DNA of 57,334 bases from an uncultured Bacilli bacterium. GTDB taxonomy: Bacteria > Bacillota_I > Bacilli_A > RFN20 > CAG-631. Positions within the stretch are counted from its first letter, which is position 1. Each line of letters starts with the position of its first letter. The position numbers and the translations under genes were made by a program. The stretch is from assembly GCA_947599835.1 (NCBI GenBank), contig CANQFQ010000010.1, forward strand, positions 1 through 57,334, in the 5' to 3' direction. Positions 10,219 through 19,414 of the stretch are shown here, piece after piece. The notes below the pieces were generated by a model. The model was not told where the DNA came from. It saw nothing but the letters and a program-made list of their open reading frames with translations, and ran no database searches.

Positions 10219-13200
10219 TAATATTCACCTCCATTGTCATCTTGATTGGTATTAGAAATACTCAGTCCAGCGTTGACTAAATCTTCTTGAACATCTTCTA
10301 CAGTAGGATAATTATCCCTACTTTGTGCTTCTTTCATAATATCTTTCGTGTCCATAATATTTCCTTCATCATCGAGTAAATTAACATCAATGGCTAAAGA
10401 TTGTAATTCTTTTTGTAATACTCTGAAGGATTCAGGAATACCAGGATTTGGAATTTCTTTACCTTTTAATATAGCTTCATAAGCCTTAACACGGCCGACC
10501 ACATCATCGGATTTAATCGTTAAAATTTCTTGTAATGTATGTGCCGCACCATAAGCTTCTAATGCCCAAACTTCCATTTCACCAAATCTTTGGCCACCAT
10601 TTTGAGCTTTACCACCTAAAGGTTGTTGTGTAACTAAGGAATAAGGTCCTGTAGCCCGGGCATGTAATTTATCATCAACCATGTGAGATAATTTAATCAT
10701 ATACATTACACCGACAGACACTTTTTCATCATATTTTTCGCCGGTTTTTCCATCGATTAATGTCATCTTACCATCTTTAGACATTCCTGCCTTAGCCATT
10801 AAATCAAGTAATTCTTCATTAGAAATACCATCAAAGGAAGGTGTAGCGACTTTCATACCTAACGTTTTAGCGGCCATACCTAAATGAAGTTCCAACACTT
10901 GCCCAATATTCATCCGGCTAGGAACACCCAGTGGATTTAACATAATATCGACAGGTGTGCCGTCAGGTAAAAATGGCATATCTTCTTCTGGCATAATCCG
11001 AGAAATAACCCCTTTGTTTCCATGACGTCCAGCCATCTTATCGCCTTCAGAAATCTTTCTTTTTTGAGCGATATATACCCGAACAATTTGGTTAACGCCA
11101 GGAGCTAATTCTGCAGTATTTCCATTTTTACGACTAAAAATTTTAACTCCAACAACAATACCGTCCCCACCATGAGGAACACGTAAAGAATTATCTTTTC
11201 CTTCTTTTGTACGATCACCAAAGATGGACATTAACAATTTTTCTTCTGGTGTAGGTTCGGTTTGTCCTTTTGGGGTAATTTTACCGACGAGAATATCCCC
11301 TTCTTTTACTTCTGAGCCTGGAATAACAATTCCTAAGGCATCCAAATGTGCTTTTGCTTCTTCACTAATATTTGGCACATCTCTCGTAATTTCTTCAGGG
11401 CCTAATTTGGTTTCTCGACATTCCGTATCATAATCTTCAATATGAATGGAAGTATAGACATCATCTTTAACTAAACGTTGGGACATAATGACAGCATCTT
11501 CATAATTGTATCCATGCCATGTCATAAAGGCAACGACAACGTTTTGTCCTAATGCAAGTTCCCCATGATCCATACTTGGACCATCAGCTAGAATTTCACC
11601 TTGTTCTACTTTTTGACCGACTTTAACAATCGGATTTTGATTAAAACAAGTACCCGAGTTGGAACGAGCAAATTTATATAAATTATAAGTATGTTGAGCA
11701 TCCTCTTCATCTACAACAATTTTTCTTGAATCGACATAACTAACGACACCTGGTTTTTTAGCAACTACAGCAACCCCAGAGTCGTGGGCACTGATATATT
11801 CAATTCCTGTGCCGACAATTGGAGCACTCGGACGAAGTAAAGGAATCGCTTGACGTTGCATGTTTGCACCCATCATCGCACGGTTTGCATCATCGTTTTC
11901 AATAAATGGAATTAAAGCAGTTGGTATAGAAATGATTTGTTTTGGAGAAACGTCAACATAATCCACGTTTTCTTTTGCAACCATAATATCTTCCCCACGA
12001 AAACGAGCAATCACTTTATCTTCAAGAATTTCACCATCTTTACCCAATTTAATATTTGCTTGACCAATAACGAATTCTTTTTCTTCATCAGCAGATAAGT
12101 AATCACATTGTTCATCTTTAACATAATATTTTCCATTCTCAGCAACAACTTTACGGAAAGGTGTTTCAATAAATCCATATTGATTAATCTTTGCATAACT
12201 TGCTAAGTTGTTAATTAAACCAATGTTTGGACCTTCTGGTGTTTCAATTGGACAAATACGACCATAATGCGAATAATGCACATCACGGACTTCAAAACTT
12301 GCCCGATCTCTTGAAATACCACCAGGACCTAAAGCAGACAAACGACGTTTATTTGTAAGTTCGGCAATAGGGTTGGTTTGATCCATAAATTGCGATAATT
12401 GAGAAGATGAAAAGAATTCTTTAATTGCAGCCGTTAATGGTCGCGTATTAATCAAATTCGTAGGAGTAATCGTTGCTAAATCAGAAACAGACATTTTTTC
12501 CCGAACCGAACGTTCCATTCGAGATAAACCAATTCTAAATTGATTTTGCAATAATTCACCTACCGCACGAATTCGACGATTACCTAAATGGTCAATATCA
12601 TCCACATCCCCGATATTTTCAGATAAATTCAATAAATAAGAAAATGTTGCATAAATATCTGGGACAGTAATATGCTTATTATTTAAATTTAAATCGGTTC
12701 CCATGATTTGAACAACCTTAGATTTGGTTTCATCAGGATAAACCCGTACGATATTCACCGTATTATAAGGGCCAAAATCAGGATTGACTTTCACTTGATA
12801 GGCATGTGCACCTTTTTCAAAAAGTTGAATGTCCATAATGTGTTTAACACATTTTTTGTCCATATGTGTTCCTTTTTTAAAGATGACTTCGCCATTGACA
12901 TCAACAAGATCTTCTGCCAAATAACAATCTAATATACGATTGTAAACACTGAGCTTGCTTTTTAATTTAAAACGACCGGCTGCGCCAAGATCATATCTTC
13001 TTTTATCAAAGAATTTTTGTGATAATAAAACTTTTGGACCTTCTTCCGTCGCAGGTTCACCGGGTCTTAATTTTGCATGAATTTCAACTAAAGCTTCACG
13101 GATGCTTGCATCTTTATCTTTTTCAAAAGTATTGATTAATAATGGATTATCACCAAATAATTCACAAATATCTTCATTGGTTGGCAAACCAATGGCTCTT

Positions 13201-13793
13201 AATAATACGGTGGCTGGCATTTTACGCGTACGATCAATCCGCACTTGAATTTGATCCTTAATATCGCTTTCAAATTCAAGCCAAGTTCCTCTTGCAGGAA
13301 TTAAGTCACCACCATATAATAACTTACCATTTTTCGTATCCATTTCTTTTTTAAAGTAAGCACCGGGAGAACGTACAATTTGTGAAACAATGACCCGTTC
13401 AGCACCATTAATAATAAAGGTTCCGATATCGGTCATCATAGGAAAATCGCCCATATACACTTCTGTTTCTTTAATTTCACCACTTGTTTTATTCGTTAAT
13501 CTTAAAGTCGCACGTAATGGACGCGAATACGTTAAATCTCTATTTTTACAATCGACTTCATTAAATTTTGGTTCATCAAAACGGCAAGAAATAAAAGAAA
13601 GAATTAAATCTTCTTTTGAATTGACAATGGGAAATACATCTTGAAATACTTCTTCAATACCTTTTTTAATAAACCAATCAAAAGATCCAGTTTGAATTTC
13701 AATCAAATTTGGAAGGGCTAATGAACCACTAATTTTTGAGTAATTCACTCTATTTTTAGAGTACTTTTGTTTTTCAAAAGTTGTTTTAATCAC
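10218..13793 (-). CDS. rpoB: DNA-directed RNA polymerase subunit beta
   Basis: Beta subunit, 1,191 residues, about the normal size for Bacillota. Clear family stretches include the N-terminal [14 protein letters not shown], the rifampicin region ([20 protein letters not shown] then [10 protein letters not shown]), and the C-terminal [12 protein letters not shown] near residue 920 and [20 protein letters not shown]. The start is a GTG with AAGGGGTG eight bases upstream. The gene follows the YbxB-like methyltransferase with 44 bases between them and is coupled to rpoC by one base. I see no obvious terminator or consensus promoter in front of it, so it may be read through from upstream or from a promoter within the methyltransferase gene. 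Confidence 0.98.
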   Translation of the reverse strand: MIKTTFEKQKYSKNRVNYSKISGSLALPNLIEIQTGSFDWFIKKGIEEVFQDVFPIVNSKEDLILSFISCRFDEPKFNEVDCKNRDLTYSRPLRATLRLTNKTSGEIKETEVYMGDFPMMTDIGTFIINGAERVIVSQIVRSPGAYFKKEMDTKNGKLLYGGDLIPARGTWLEFESDIKDQIQVRIDRTRKMPATVLLRAIGLPTNEDICELFGDNPLLINTFEKDKDASIREALVEIHAKLRPGEPATEEGPKVLLSQKFFDKRRYDLGAAGRFKLKSKLSVYNRILDCYLAEDLVDVNGEVIFKKGTHMDKKCVKHIMDIQLFEKGAHAYQVKVNPDFGPYNTVNIVRVYPDETKSKVVQIMGTDLNLNNKHITVPDIYATFSYLLNLSENIGDVDDIDHLGNRRIRAVGELLQNQFRIGLSRMERSVREKMSVSDLATITPTNLINTRPLTAAIKEFFSSSQLSQFMDQTNPIAELTNKRRLSALGPGGISRDRASFEVRDVHYSHYGRICPIETPEGPNIGLINNLASYAKINQYGFIETPFRKVVAENGKYYVKDEQCDYLSADEEKEFVIGQANIKLGKDGEILEDKVIARFRGEDIMVAKENVDYVDVSPKQIISIPTALIPFIENDDANRAMMGANMQRQAIPLLRPSAPIVGTGIEYISAHDSGVAVVAKKPGVVSYVDSRKIVVDEEDAQHTYNLYKFARSNSGTCFNQNPIVKVGQKVEQGEILADGPSMDHGELALGQNVVVAFMTWHGYNYEDAVIMSQRLVKDDVYTSIHIEDYDTECRETKLGPEEITRDVPNISEEAKAHLDALGIVIPGSEVKEGDILVGKITPKGQTEPTPEEKLLMSIFGDRTKEGKDNSLRVPHGGDGIVVGVKIFSRKNGNTAELAPGVNQIVRVYIAQKRKISEGDKMAGRHGNKGVISRIMPEEDMPFLPDGTPVDIMLNPLGVPSRMNIGQVLELHLGMAAKTLGMKVATPSFDGISNEELLDLMAKAGMSKDGKMTLIDGKTGEKYDEKVSVGVMYMIKLSHMVDDKLHARATGPYSLVTQQPLGGKAQNGGQRFGEMEVWALEAYGAAHTLQEILTIKSDDVVGRVKAYEAILKGKEIPNPGIPESFRVLQKELQSLAIDVNLLDDEGNIMDTKDIMKEAQSRDNYPTVEDVQEDLVNAGLSISNTNQDDNGGEY

Positions 13794-13837
13794 TTATGTG
13801 TCACCCCTTATTTTTATATATGATTAATTTAGTTATT

Positions 13838-14434
13838 CTACTTTTTTGTTGCTTGAATAATCCAATAACCTTTATTTTTTAAGATAATTTGAACCTCTTG
13901 GAATAATGCTTGCAACTTTTTTTGTGCACTTGGTGCACCTAAATCCTTTTTAATAACTATCCATAAATCTCCAGCATCACGCAAATGAGTAAAAGCATCC
14001 TCAAACATTTGATAAATGACTTTTTTACCCGCACGAATGGGTGGATTCATGACAATTCTATCGAATAAATGAGTAACTTTTGTTAAACCATCACTTAAGT
14101 ATATGTCTGCATTTTGAATAGATAAATTTTGTTGGTTTTCTAACGATAGTGCAATCGCACGTGGATTAATATCAATCATTTCCACATGCGAACACTTTTT
14201 AAAAAAAGCCAAACTTAATCCTATCACACCATAGCCGCAACCTACGTCTAATATTTCTTCTACGGAAGGATAGGATAATAATGTTTTGATTAAAAGAAAT
14301 GAGCCAAAATCAATTTCTTTATTTGAAAAGACACCACGATCGCTTTTAAATGTTAATTTTACATTATTAAAATAAGCATCTAAATAATACGGATGACTTT
14401 TTAAAGATGCATCAAATGCATAATAATGGCTCAT
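13838..14434 (-). CDS. RsmC/YbxB-like class I SAM-dependent methyltransferase
   Basis: A 198-residue protein with the SAM-binding glycine motif DVGCGYGVIGLSLA and the NPPI motif (MNPPIRAG), typical of enzymes methylating the exocyclic amino group of bases. The family includes RsmC (16S rRNA m2G1207 in E. coli); single-domain Bacillota members are named YbxB. Its place between rplL and rpoB is the same as ybxB in B. subtilis, which supports the call. SD AAGGAG lies seven bases before the ATG. The modified RNA position is not shown by the sequence; rRNA is the likely substrate. Confidence 0.85.
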   Translation of the reverse strand: MSHYYAFDASLKSHPYYLDAYFNNVKLTFKSDRGVFSNKEIDFGSFLLIKTLLSYPSVEEILDVGCGYGVIGLSLAFFKKCSHVEMIDINPRAIALSLENQQNLSIQNADIYLSDGLTKVTHLFDRIVMNPPIRAGKKVIYQMFEDAFTHLRDAGDLWIVIKKDLGAPSAQKKLQALFQEVQIILKNKGYWIIQATKK

Positions 14435-14454
14435 AAATTCACTCCTTAAAAAAA

Positions 14455-14490
14455 TGATAAAAACCCGCTATAAGGGACAAAGCAGGTTTT
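14455..14490 (-). terminator. Terminator of rplJ-rplL
   Basis: On the minus strand AAAACCTGCT pairs with AGCGGGTTTT (ten pairs including one T-G wobble) around an 11-base loop and runs into T residues. It lies about 30 bases past the rplL stop. Partial read-through would feed the methyltransferase and rpoBC genes. Confidence 0.8.
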
Positions 14491-14520
14491 AAACCAAAGT
14501 GTCAGTGAAATTAATTCAAC

Positions 14521-14895
14521 TTATTTAACTTCAACTTCAGCACCTTGTTCAACAAGTTGTGCTTTAATAGAATCAGCTTGTTCAGGTGTAATTTTTTCTT
14601 TAATTAAAGCAGGTAATGCATCACATAATTTTTTAGCATCTAATAGACCTAAACCAGTAATTGCTTGAACGGCTTTAATTACAGGAATCTTTGTAGGACC
14701 TACATTTGTTAAATAAACAGAAACTTCTTTTGGTCCTTCAGCTTCAGCTTCTGCTGGAGCAGCAGCTGCAACAGCAACTGGAGCAGATGCAGTTACGCCA
14801 AATGCTTCTTCGATTTCTTTTACTAATTCGTTAACTTCTAAAATAGACATCTCTTTTAGAGATTCAATAATTTCTTGATTTGATAATTTTGCCAT
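14521..14895 (-). CDS. rplL: Ribosomal protein bL12 (L7/L12)
   Basis: Stalk protein, 124 residues. The N-terminal dimerisation helix (NQEIIESLKEMSILEVNELVKEI) is followed by an alanine/glutamate-rich hinge at about residues 35-54 and a C-terminal factor-binding domain with KIPVIKAVQAITGLGLLDAKKL. Several L12 dimers bind L10 and recruit elongation factors to the ribosome. It lies 29 bases after rplJ, in the usual order, and is followed by a terminator. Confidence 0.97.
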   Translation of the reverse strand: MAKLSNQEIIESLKEMSILEVNELVKEIEEAFGVTASAPVAVAAAAPAEAEAEGPKEVSVYLTNVGPTKIPVIKAVQAITGLGLLDAKKLCDALPALIKEKITPEQADSIKAQLVEQGAEVEVK

Positions 14896-14924
14896 TTTTT
14901 ATTTCCTCCTATAAATTTTGTGTG

Positions 14925-15416
14925 TTAGGCATTTTCTTTTTGTGTTGCGATTTCTTTAGCAACATATGCAAATTTTGTTATTGGTGATTGTAAACATCCA
15001 AGTAACATTGCAATAAGGGTTGGTTTTGTTGGAAGTTTAGAAACAGCTGCCATTTCTTCGGCGCCAACGACTTTCTTTTCTACAATACCACCTTTGATGA
15101 CTAAGCTAGGATTTTTCTTTGCAAACTTATAAAGTAAGCTAGGTACGCCAACTGGATCTTCAGTTGCACTAACAAATGCGTTAGGACCAGCAAGAAAATC
15201 ATCTAAATCATAGCCATTTTCTTTTGCGGCTCTTTCAACTAAGTTGTTTTTATAAACGGTTAGTTTGCCGCCAATTTTTGCTAGATCACGACGAAGTGTT
15301 GTCATTTGAGCAACAGTCAAGCCACGATATTCAACAATCACATAAGATTCTGATTTTTGAATTTCGCTAGAAATATTCGCAACAGCTTCCGCCTTTTTAG
15401 CAAGAACTTCTTTCAT
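14925..15416 (-). CDS. rplJ: Ribosomal protein uL10
   Basis: Base of the ribosomal stalk, 163 residues. The N-terminal rRNA-binding domain (SYVIVEYRGLTVAQMTTLRRDL) and the region around NNLVERAAKENG are typical, and the C-terminal helix carrying L12 is present. The ATG follows GGAGGTGCAAAA. A structured RNA leader precedes it, which in Bacillota lets the L10-L12 complex control its own synthesis. Confidence 0.97.
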   Translation of the reverse strand: MKEVLAKKAEAVANISSEIQKSESYVIVEYRGLTVAQMTTLRRDLAKIGGKLTVYKNNLVERAAKENGYDLDDFLAGPNAFVSATEDPVGVPSLLYKFAKKNPSLVIKGGIVEKKVVGAEEMAAVSKLPTKPTLIAMLLGCLQSPITKFAYVAKEIATQKENA

Positions 15417-15444
15417 TTTTGCACCTCCTGTTTATTTAATTAAA

Positions 15445-15553
15445 CAATACGCACTAAAAATTTATAGTCAATTCTTTAAGAATTTGTAGACTTTTTTAGC
15501 CTCGGCAACAAATTAAGCATTCATTGAATGCAGTTGCTTTCTAGGGCGTATTG
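15445..15553 (-). ncRNA. L10 leader RNA (autoregulatory 5' leader of rplJ-rplL)
   Basis: On the minus strand CAATACGC (from 15553) and GCGTATTG (ending 15445) form an eight-pair closing stem. Inside, GCAAC pairs with GTTGC around a nested GCATTC/GAATGC hairpin, followed by CCGAGGC. The GCAACTGCA...GTTGCCGAGGC pattern matches my recollection of the conserved Bacillota L10 leader that binds the L10-L12 complex. Position directly before rplJ supports the call. Confidence 0.75.
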
Positions 15554-15572
15554 AAACTACCATGTTTTAAAA

Positions 15573-16259
15573 TTAGAATGCGGAATAATCAATTCGAATG
15601 CTAGGTCCCATCGTCGTAGTTACTTTTACGTTTTTAAAGTAATTACCTTTGATAGTCGAAGGTTTTGCCTTCACGATAGCATCTTTTAATACTTTAAAGT
15701 TTTCAATTAACTTTTCACTATCAAAAGAAACACGACCAATACTTACGTTGATATTTCCTTGTTTATCTACACGATAAGCCACTTTACCGGCTTTAATTTC
15801 TGTAACTGCTTTAGCAATATCTGCATTCACTGTACCAGTTTTAGGGTTTGGCATTAATCCTTTAGGTCCTAACACACGGCCTAATTTTCCAAGTTCACCC
15901 ATCATATCTGGAGTAGCTACGATAACATCAAAATCAAACCAGTTTTCTTTTTGAATTTTTTCTAGCATTTCTTTACCACCAACATAATCTGCGCCAGCAT
16001 CAGTAGCTTCTTTTACATTGTTTGTAATGGCTAGAACTTTTTTAGATTTACCTGTTCCATTAGGTAAAACGATAGCCCCACGGATTTGTTGATCTGCATA
16101 ACGTGGGTCAACATTTAAACGGAAAGCAACATCCACCGAAGAATCAAACTTTGTAACTGATGTTTTTCCAACAAGAGCTAAAGCTTCTTCAAAGGAATAG
16201 CTTTTTTGACTATCGATTAATTTTGCAGCTTGTAAATATTTTTTTCCTCTTTTTGCCAT
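15573..16259 (-). CDS. rplA: Ribosomal protein uL1
   Basis: L1-stalk protein of the large subunit, 228 residues, normal length. The family signature [20 protein letters not shown] is present, as is the terminal GPSIRID. The open frame extends ten codons further upstream, but GGGAGG with an eight-base spacer points to the ATG at 16259 ([11 protein letters not shown]), the usual N-terminus. It lies 13 bases after rplK, so the two are co-transcribed. L1 of other bacteria represses its own operon by binding the rplK leader; whether that happens here is not known. Confidence 0.97.
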   Translation of the reverse strand: MAKRGKKYLQAAKLIDSQKSYSFEEALALVGKTSVTKFDSSVDVAFRLNVDPRYADQQIRGAIVLPNGTGKSKKVLAITNNVKEATDAGADYVGGKEMLEKIQKENWFDFDVIVATPDMMGELGKLGRVLGPKGLMPNPKTGTVNADIAKAVTEIKAGKVAYRVDKQGNINVSIGRVSFDSEKLIENFKVLKDAIVKAKPSTIKGNYFKNVKVTTTMGPSIRIDYSAF

Positions 16260-16272
16260 TTTGAGTACCTCC

Positions 16273-16686
16273 CTAGTTTTCAACTTCAATACCCATACTA
16301 TGGGCTGTACCTTCTACGATTTTGCATGCTGCATCAATGTCGTTCGCATTTAAATCAGGCATTTTGTATTCTGCAATTTCCCGAATTTTTGCTTTAGAAA
16401 TTTTTGCAACTTTGACTTTGTTTGGCGTTCCAGAGCCTTTTTGAATATTACATGCTTTCTTTAATAAGTTTGCAGTTGGTGTTGTCTTTAACACGAAAGT
16501 GAAACTTTTATCTTCATAAGCCGTGATGATTACTGGAACAATATCTCCGGCTCTGTCACGAGTTTGATCATTGAACTCTTGACAAAATTTTGGCATCACA
16601 ATACCTGCGGATGCGAGTGCAGGTCCTGGTTTAGCTTGACCAGCAGCAATTTGTAATTTAACAACCTTTGCGACTTTCTTACTCAC
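16273..16686 (-). CDS. rplK: Ribosomal protein uL11
   Basis: GTPase-centre protein, 137 residues. The family segments [20 protein letters not shown] and the C-terminal [10 protein letters not shown] are clear. The start chosen is a GTG at 16686, preceded by GAGGAGGTG; it gives the expected N-terminus ([11 protein letters not shown]). The open frame continues 21 codons upstream but that extension has no family match. Its own promoter lies about 110 bases upstream. Confidence 0.96.
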   Translation of the reverse strand: MSKKVAKVVKLQIAAGQAKPGPALASAGIVMPKFCQEFNDQTRDRAGDIVPVIITAYEDKSFTFVLKTTPTANLLKKACNIQKGSGTPNKVKVAKISKAKIREIAEYKMPDLNANDIDAACKIVEGTAHSMGIEVEN

Positions 16687-16796
16687 GAAACACACCTCCT
16701 CATTCTTTGTTCGTGTCGTGGTGATAATGAATTTTATCGATTCTTCCACTCCAACGCAAGGTTACGCGCACACGCTATTACACATATGCGTGAATT

Positions 16797-16826
16797 ATGA
16801 TAACACAAATGCCCACTAAAGTTCAA
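16797..16826 (-). promoter_or_regulatory. Promoter of rplK-rplA
   Basis: Minus strand TTGAAC (16821-16826) and TATCAT (16797-16802), 18 bases apart, with a TG one base before the -10 (extended -10). About 105 bases of leader follow, including a CACGC/GCGTG hairpin. Confidence 0.7.
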
Positions 16827-16925
16827 GAAAAATTTCATTTATTTTTTGCAAACATTTTAATATTAAAGATTTTATCGACAATTTTTTCAGATTTACATTG
16901 ATTTTACTTGTTGCATCGCTTTGCA

Positions 16926-16954
16926 CAAAAAAAGCCGAGCTTTTCGCTAGGCTT
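16926..16954 (-). terminator. Terminator of nusG, overlapping its stop codon
   Basis: On the minus strand AAGCC, a mismatch, AGC, a GAAAA loop, GCT, a mismatch and GGCTT form a hairpin followed by seven T. The first stem bases lie inside the nusG stop region. It separates rpmG-secE-nusG from rplK-rplA. Confidence 0.85.
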
Positions 16955-17504
16955 ATACTTTTTCAATATCGTTTACACTCACTTGAATATCATTTTCTCG
17001 ACCAAAGAATACGGTCGTCACAATGACCATTCCTTTTTCTTCATCTAACCCTGTAATGGTTAAAATTTGATTGGCCAATGGTCCATTTACAACACGAACA
17101 ACATCGCCGATTTCATATTTAACATTAGAAATACCTTCACCCATACCGATGCGTTTTAATACCGTGGTTACTTCTTCATCCGGTACTGGAAATGGCTTAG
17201 TTCCTCTACCAGAGGATCCAACGAATCCAGTAACACCCGGTGTATTTCTTACCACATACCATGCTTCATCAGTCATAAACATTTCGATGAAAATATATCC
17301 AGGATACATGTTTTTCATTTTCGTTTTACCCGTAGGCTTACCATCTTTTTTTACAGGTTCTTCATATTCAGCGACAATAACTCTAAAAATATAATTTTCC
17401 ATTCCCATCGATTCGATTCGACGAATGATGTTATCTCTTACTTTATTTTCGTGACTGGCATAGGTATTCACAATATACCATTTTTTTTCTAATTGTTGTT
17501 CCAC
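16953..17504 (-). CDS. nusG: Transcription termination/antitermination protein NusG
   Basis: Transcription elongation factor, 183 residues. The NGN domain (KKWYIVNTYASHENKVRDNI, YPGYIFIEM, WYVVRNTPGVTGFVG) binds the polymerase clamp, and a C-terminal KOW domain (IGDVVRVVNGPLANQILTI) follows. Two in-frame GTG codons are possible; the one at 17504 (then EQQLEKKWYIV) has AGGTGA at a suitable distance, whereas the one at 17513 lies inside that SD. It starts 15 bases past secE and shares its transcript. Confidence 0.96.
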   Translation of the reverse strand: MEQQLEKKWYIVNTYASHENKVRDNIIRRIESMGMENYIFRVIVAEYEEPVKKDGKPTGKTKMKNMYPGYIFIEMFMTDEAWYVVRNTPGVTGFVGSSGRGTKPFPVPDEEVTTVLKRIGMGEGISNVKYEIGDVVRVVNGPLANQILTITGLDEEKGMVIVTTVFFGRENDIQVSVNDIEKV

Positions 17505-17519
17505 AAAAATCACCTAACT

Positions 17520-17738
17520 CTACATATATTCAATGGCTTTAAGAATCGATTGTGCAATGACATAACCCGCACTAAAGAATAAACCAAAGAATGCACAAAA
17601 GACAAGTACAGTCACTGTATTTTCATACATATCTTTTCTTTTTGGCCAACGAACTTTTTTACCTTCACGAACAACACCTCTAAAAAAAGAGGCGATACTA
17701 CTACCTATTCTCTTGAAAAAACGACCTATTTTTTTCAT
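17520..17738 (-). CDS. secE: Preprotein translocase subunit SecE
   Basis: Small essential component of the SecYEG channel, 72 residues. A basic amphipathic N-terminal helix (FFRGVVREGKKVRWPKRKD) precedes a single transmembrane helix (TVLVFCAFFGLFFSAGYVIAQSIL). The VRWP motif is the family mark. It lies between rpmG and nusG as in most Bacillota, eleven bases after rpmG. Confidence 0.95.
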   Translation of the reverse strand: MKKIGRFFKRIGSSIASFFRGVVREGKKVRWPKRKDMYENTVTVLVFCAFFGLFFSAGYVIAQSILKAIEYM

Positions 17739-17749
17739 AAATAAACCTC

Positions 17750-17899
17750 CTATTTACTTTGCTTATGAAGTGTATGTTTATTGCATTTTGGACAAAACTT
17801 TTTCACTTCAAGCCGAGTGTTAGACTGCGTTTTTTTGGCGGTTGTTGTATAATTTCGAGAAAGACATTCTTCGCAAATTAAAATAATCTTATCTCGCAT
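17750..17899 (-). CDS. rpmG: Ribosomal protein bL33, zinc-ribbon form
   Basis: A 49-residue protein with two CxxC pairs (CEEC and CPKC), the zinc-binding C+ form. The family stretch [21 protein letters not shown] is present. The ATG at 17899 is preceded by GGAGTG; a longer open frame upstream overlaps the promoter and is not used. First gene of the rpmG-secE-nusG unit. Confidence 0.95.
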   Translation of the reverse strand: MRDKIILICEECLSRNYTTTAKKTQSNTRLEVKKFCPKCNKHTLHKQSK

Positions 17900-17921
17900 A
17901 TATATCACACTCCACTTAGTA

Positions 17922-17950
17922 ATTTTACTATAAGTAATTTCAATAGTCAA
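17922..17950 (-). promoter_or_regulatory. Promoter of rpmG-secE-nusG
   Basis: Minus strand TTGACT (17945-17950) and TAAAAT (17922-17927) with a 17-base spacer. Only about 15 bases separate the expected transcription start from the rpmG start codon. Confidence 0.75.
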
Positions 17951-17964
17951 TCCTAATATTTATC

Positions 17965-18006
17965 AAAAAAGAAACTGCTTTATTTGGTTTTTTAGAGCAA
18001 AAGTTT
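17965..18006 (-). terminator. Probable terminator of the sigma-factor gene
   Basis: On the minus strand AAACT, a three-base bulge, GCT, a loop, then AGCAGTTT followed by C and six T. The bulge makes it weaker than the other terminators here. Confidence 0.45.
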
Positions 18007-18008
18007 TT

Positions 18009-18617
18009 TTATTTTTCTATGAGTTTTGCCATTTTTTTCTTAGCTCTGAAAATTGAATTTCGAACCTTTCTTACGGGTAAATCGTATTTTTTTGAAATTT
18101 CAATTTGCTTCATTCCACTTTTATACAATGCAAAAAAGGCAGCTTCTTGTTGGGTAAGCTCTTGACATAATTGTCCGTATAATTCTTCCGCTTCTTTGAC
18201 TTGATATTGCCAAATGGGATCAAATGCTTGATAATCACTTTCCATTTGCTCGATATATAAAATATTTTCATCTTCCGAGCAATAATTATCTAGGGATACC
18301 GCTTTATAAAAAGCACTTTCTGACTGACCAAAATATTCTCTCATCATTTGATTTCCATAGCGTTGCAAACAAGCATATAAAAAAGAAAAAAAACGTCCTT
18401 TTCTTTCGCTATATCCTTCAATTGCTTTTAAAAAAGCATAATTTAACTCTTGAACAACATCTTCTTTATTCAAATAAAAACAAGCATAAACGACATGATT
18501 GGCCACTTCCATCACAGCACCCGTATGCTTTTCTTTTAAAATCATAAAGGCTTTTTGTTCACCACAACGATATAAATAAACTAACTCATAATCATTAAAT
18601 TCATTTTTAGTTTTCAT
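18009..18617 (-). CDS. sigH: SigH-like RNA polymerase sigma factor
   Basis: A 202-residue sigma-70-family protein. The N-terminal half carries region 2 (NDYELVYLYRCGEQKAF and EDVVQELNYAFLKAIEGYSERKG with FFSFLYACLQRYGNQMM). The C-terminal half is region 4 with a helix-turn-helix (LTQQEAAFFALYKSGMKQIEISKKYDLPVRKVRNSIFRAKKKM). Similarity to SigH is modest, but the place between rlmB and rpmG-secE-nusG is that of sigH in B. subtilis. SigH-type factors drive stationary-phase, competence or early sporulation genes. It has its own transcript, since terminators lie on both sides. SD is a weak GGTGAT. Confidence 0.7.
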   Translation of the reverse strand: MKTKNEFNDYELVYLYRCGEQKAFMILKEKHTGAVMEVANHVVYACFYLNKEDVVQELNYAFLKAIEGYSERKGRFFSFLYACLQRYGNQMMREYFGQSESAFYKAVSLDNYCSEDENILYIEQMESDYQAFDPIWQYQVKEAEELYGQLCQELTQQEAAFFALYKSGMKQIEISKKYDLPVRKVRNSIFRAKKKMAKLIEK

Positions 18618-18685
18618 AAAATCACCATTTATATTGTGGCATATTTCATCAAAGAAAAGGTCTTAACTTTGGCCTATGTTTTTAC

Positions 18686-18708
18686 TAAAAAAGACCTTTT
18701 CAGGTCTT
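18686..18708 (-). terminator. Terminator of cysS-rlmB
   Basis: Minus strand AAGACCT, loop GAAA, AGGTCTT, followed by T residues. The stem starts within the rlmB stop codon. Confidence 0.85.
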
Positions 18709-19414
18709 AGTTATTAACAATCGTTGCAAGAAGGATGGCCGTTGCTACCGATAAATTCAAAGAATTCACTTTCCCATACATCGGAATAAAAATGCGATAA
18801 TCAGCCTGTTCCATAACGAGTCGAGAAATCCCCTTTCCTTCCGATCCCATAATTAAAACCATGGGTGCATCATAACGAAGGGTTTGATAATTGACCCCTT
18901 GACTGGCTTCCGCTGCATAAATCCAAAAACCTTTTTGCTTTAAATCCTGTAAGGTTTGACTGAGATTCGTTACTTGGCAAATAGCCACATGAGCCAAGGC
19001 TCCTGTTGAAACTTTTGCCACTGTAGGTGTAATCGCAACACTATTATTTTTCTTTAAAATAATTCCATCAATTTGAAAGGCTTCCACCGTTCGAACAATG
19101 GCTCCTAAATTATGTGGATCTTCAATGCCATCTAACATTAAAAAAACAGGACGTTTTTTTTGTAAAGCATGACGCACCATTTGGGCATAATCAGTATACT
19201 GAAAATCTTTGATTTTAGCGACAAATCCTTGATGTTTATCACTATTTGCAAGTTGTTCTAAGGTTATTTTACTTTTTTCAATGACAGGAATTTTTTGCTG
19301 TTTAATTTGATTCACTAAAGGATGATTTTGATATTCTTTAGCATAGTACACTTCTATTATTTTTTTTGTATCTAAATAACTTGCAATCACATTTTTACCA
19401 TAAATATATGCCAT
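18707..19414 (-). CDS. rlmB: 23S rRNA (guanosine-2'-O-)-methyltransferase RlmB (TrmH/SPOUT family)
   Basis: A 235-residue SPOUT methyltransferase. The N-terminal substrate-binding domain (YIYGKNVIASYL, KHQGFVAKI) is followed by the knotted catalytic domain with LDGIEDPHNLGAIVRTVEAF, LIMGSEGKGISRLV and VNSLNLSVATAILLA, the three classic motifs. RlmB of E. coli 2'-O-methylates G2251 of 23S rRNA. The start overlaps the cysS stop by one base (TAATG), with AGAGGA as SD. In B. subtilis mrnC lies between these genes; it is absent here. Confidence 0.92.
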   Translation of the reverse strand: MAYIYGKNVIASYLDTKKIIEVYYAKEYQNHPLVNQIKQQKIPVIEKSKITLEQLANSDKHQGFVAKIKDFQYTDYAQMVRHALQKKRPVFLMLDGIEDPHNLGAIVRTVEAFQIDGIILKKNNSVAITPTVAKVSTGALAHVAICQVTNLSQTLQDLKQKGFWIYAAEASQGVNYQTLRYDAPMVLIMGSEGKGISRLVMEQADYRIFIPMYGKVNSLNLSVATAILLATIVNN

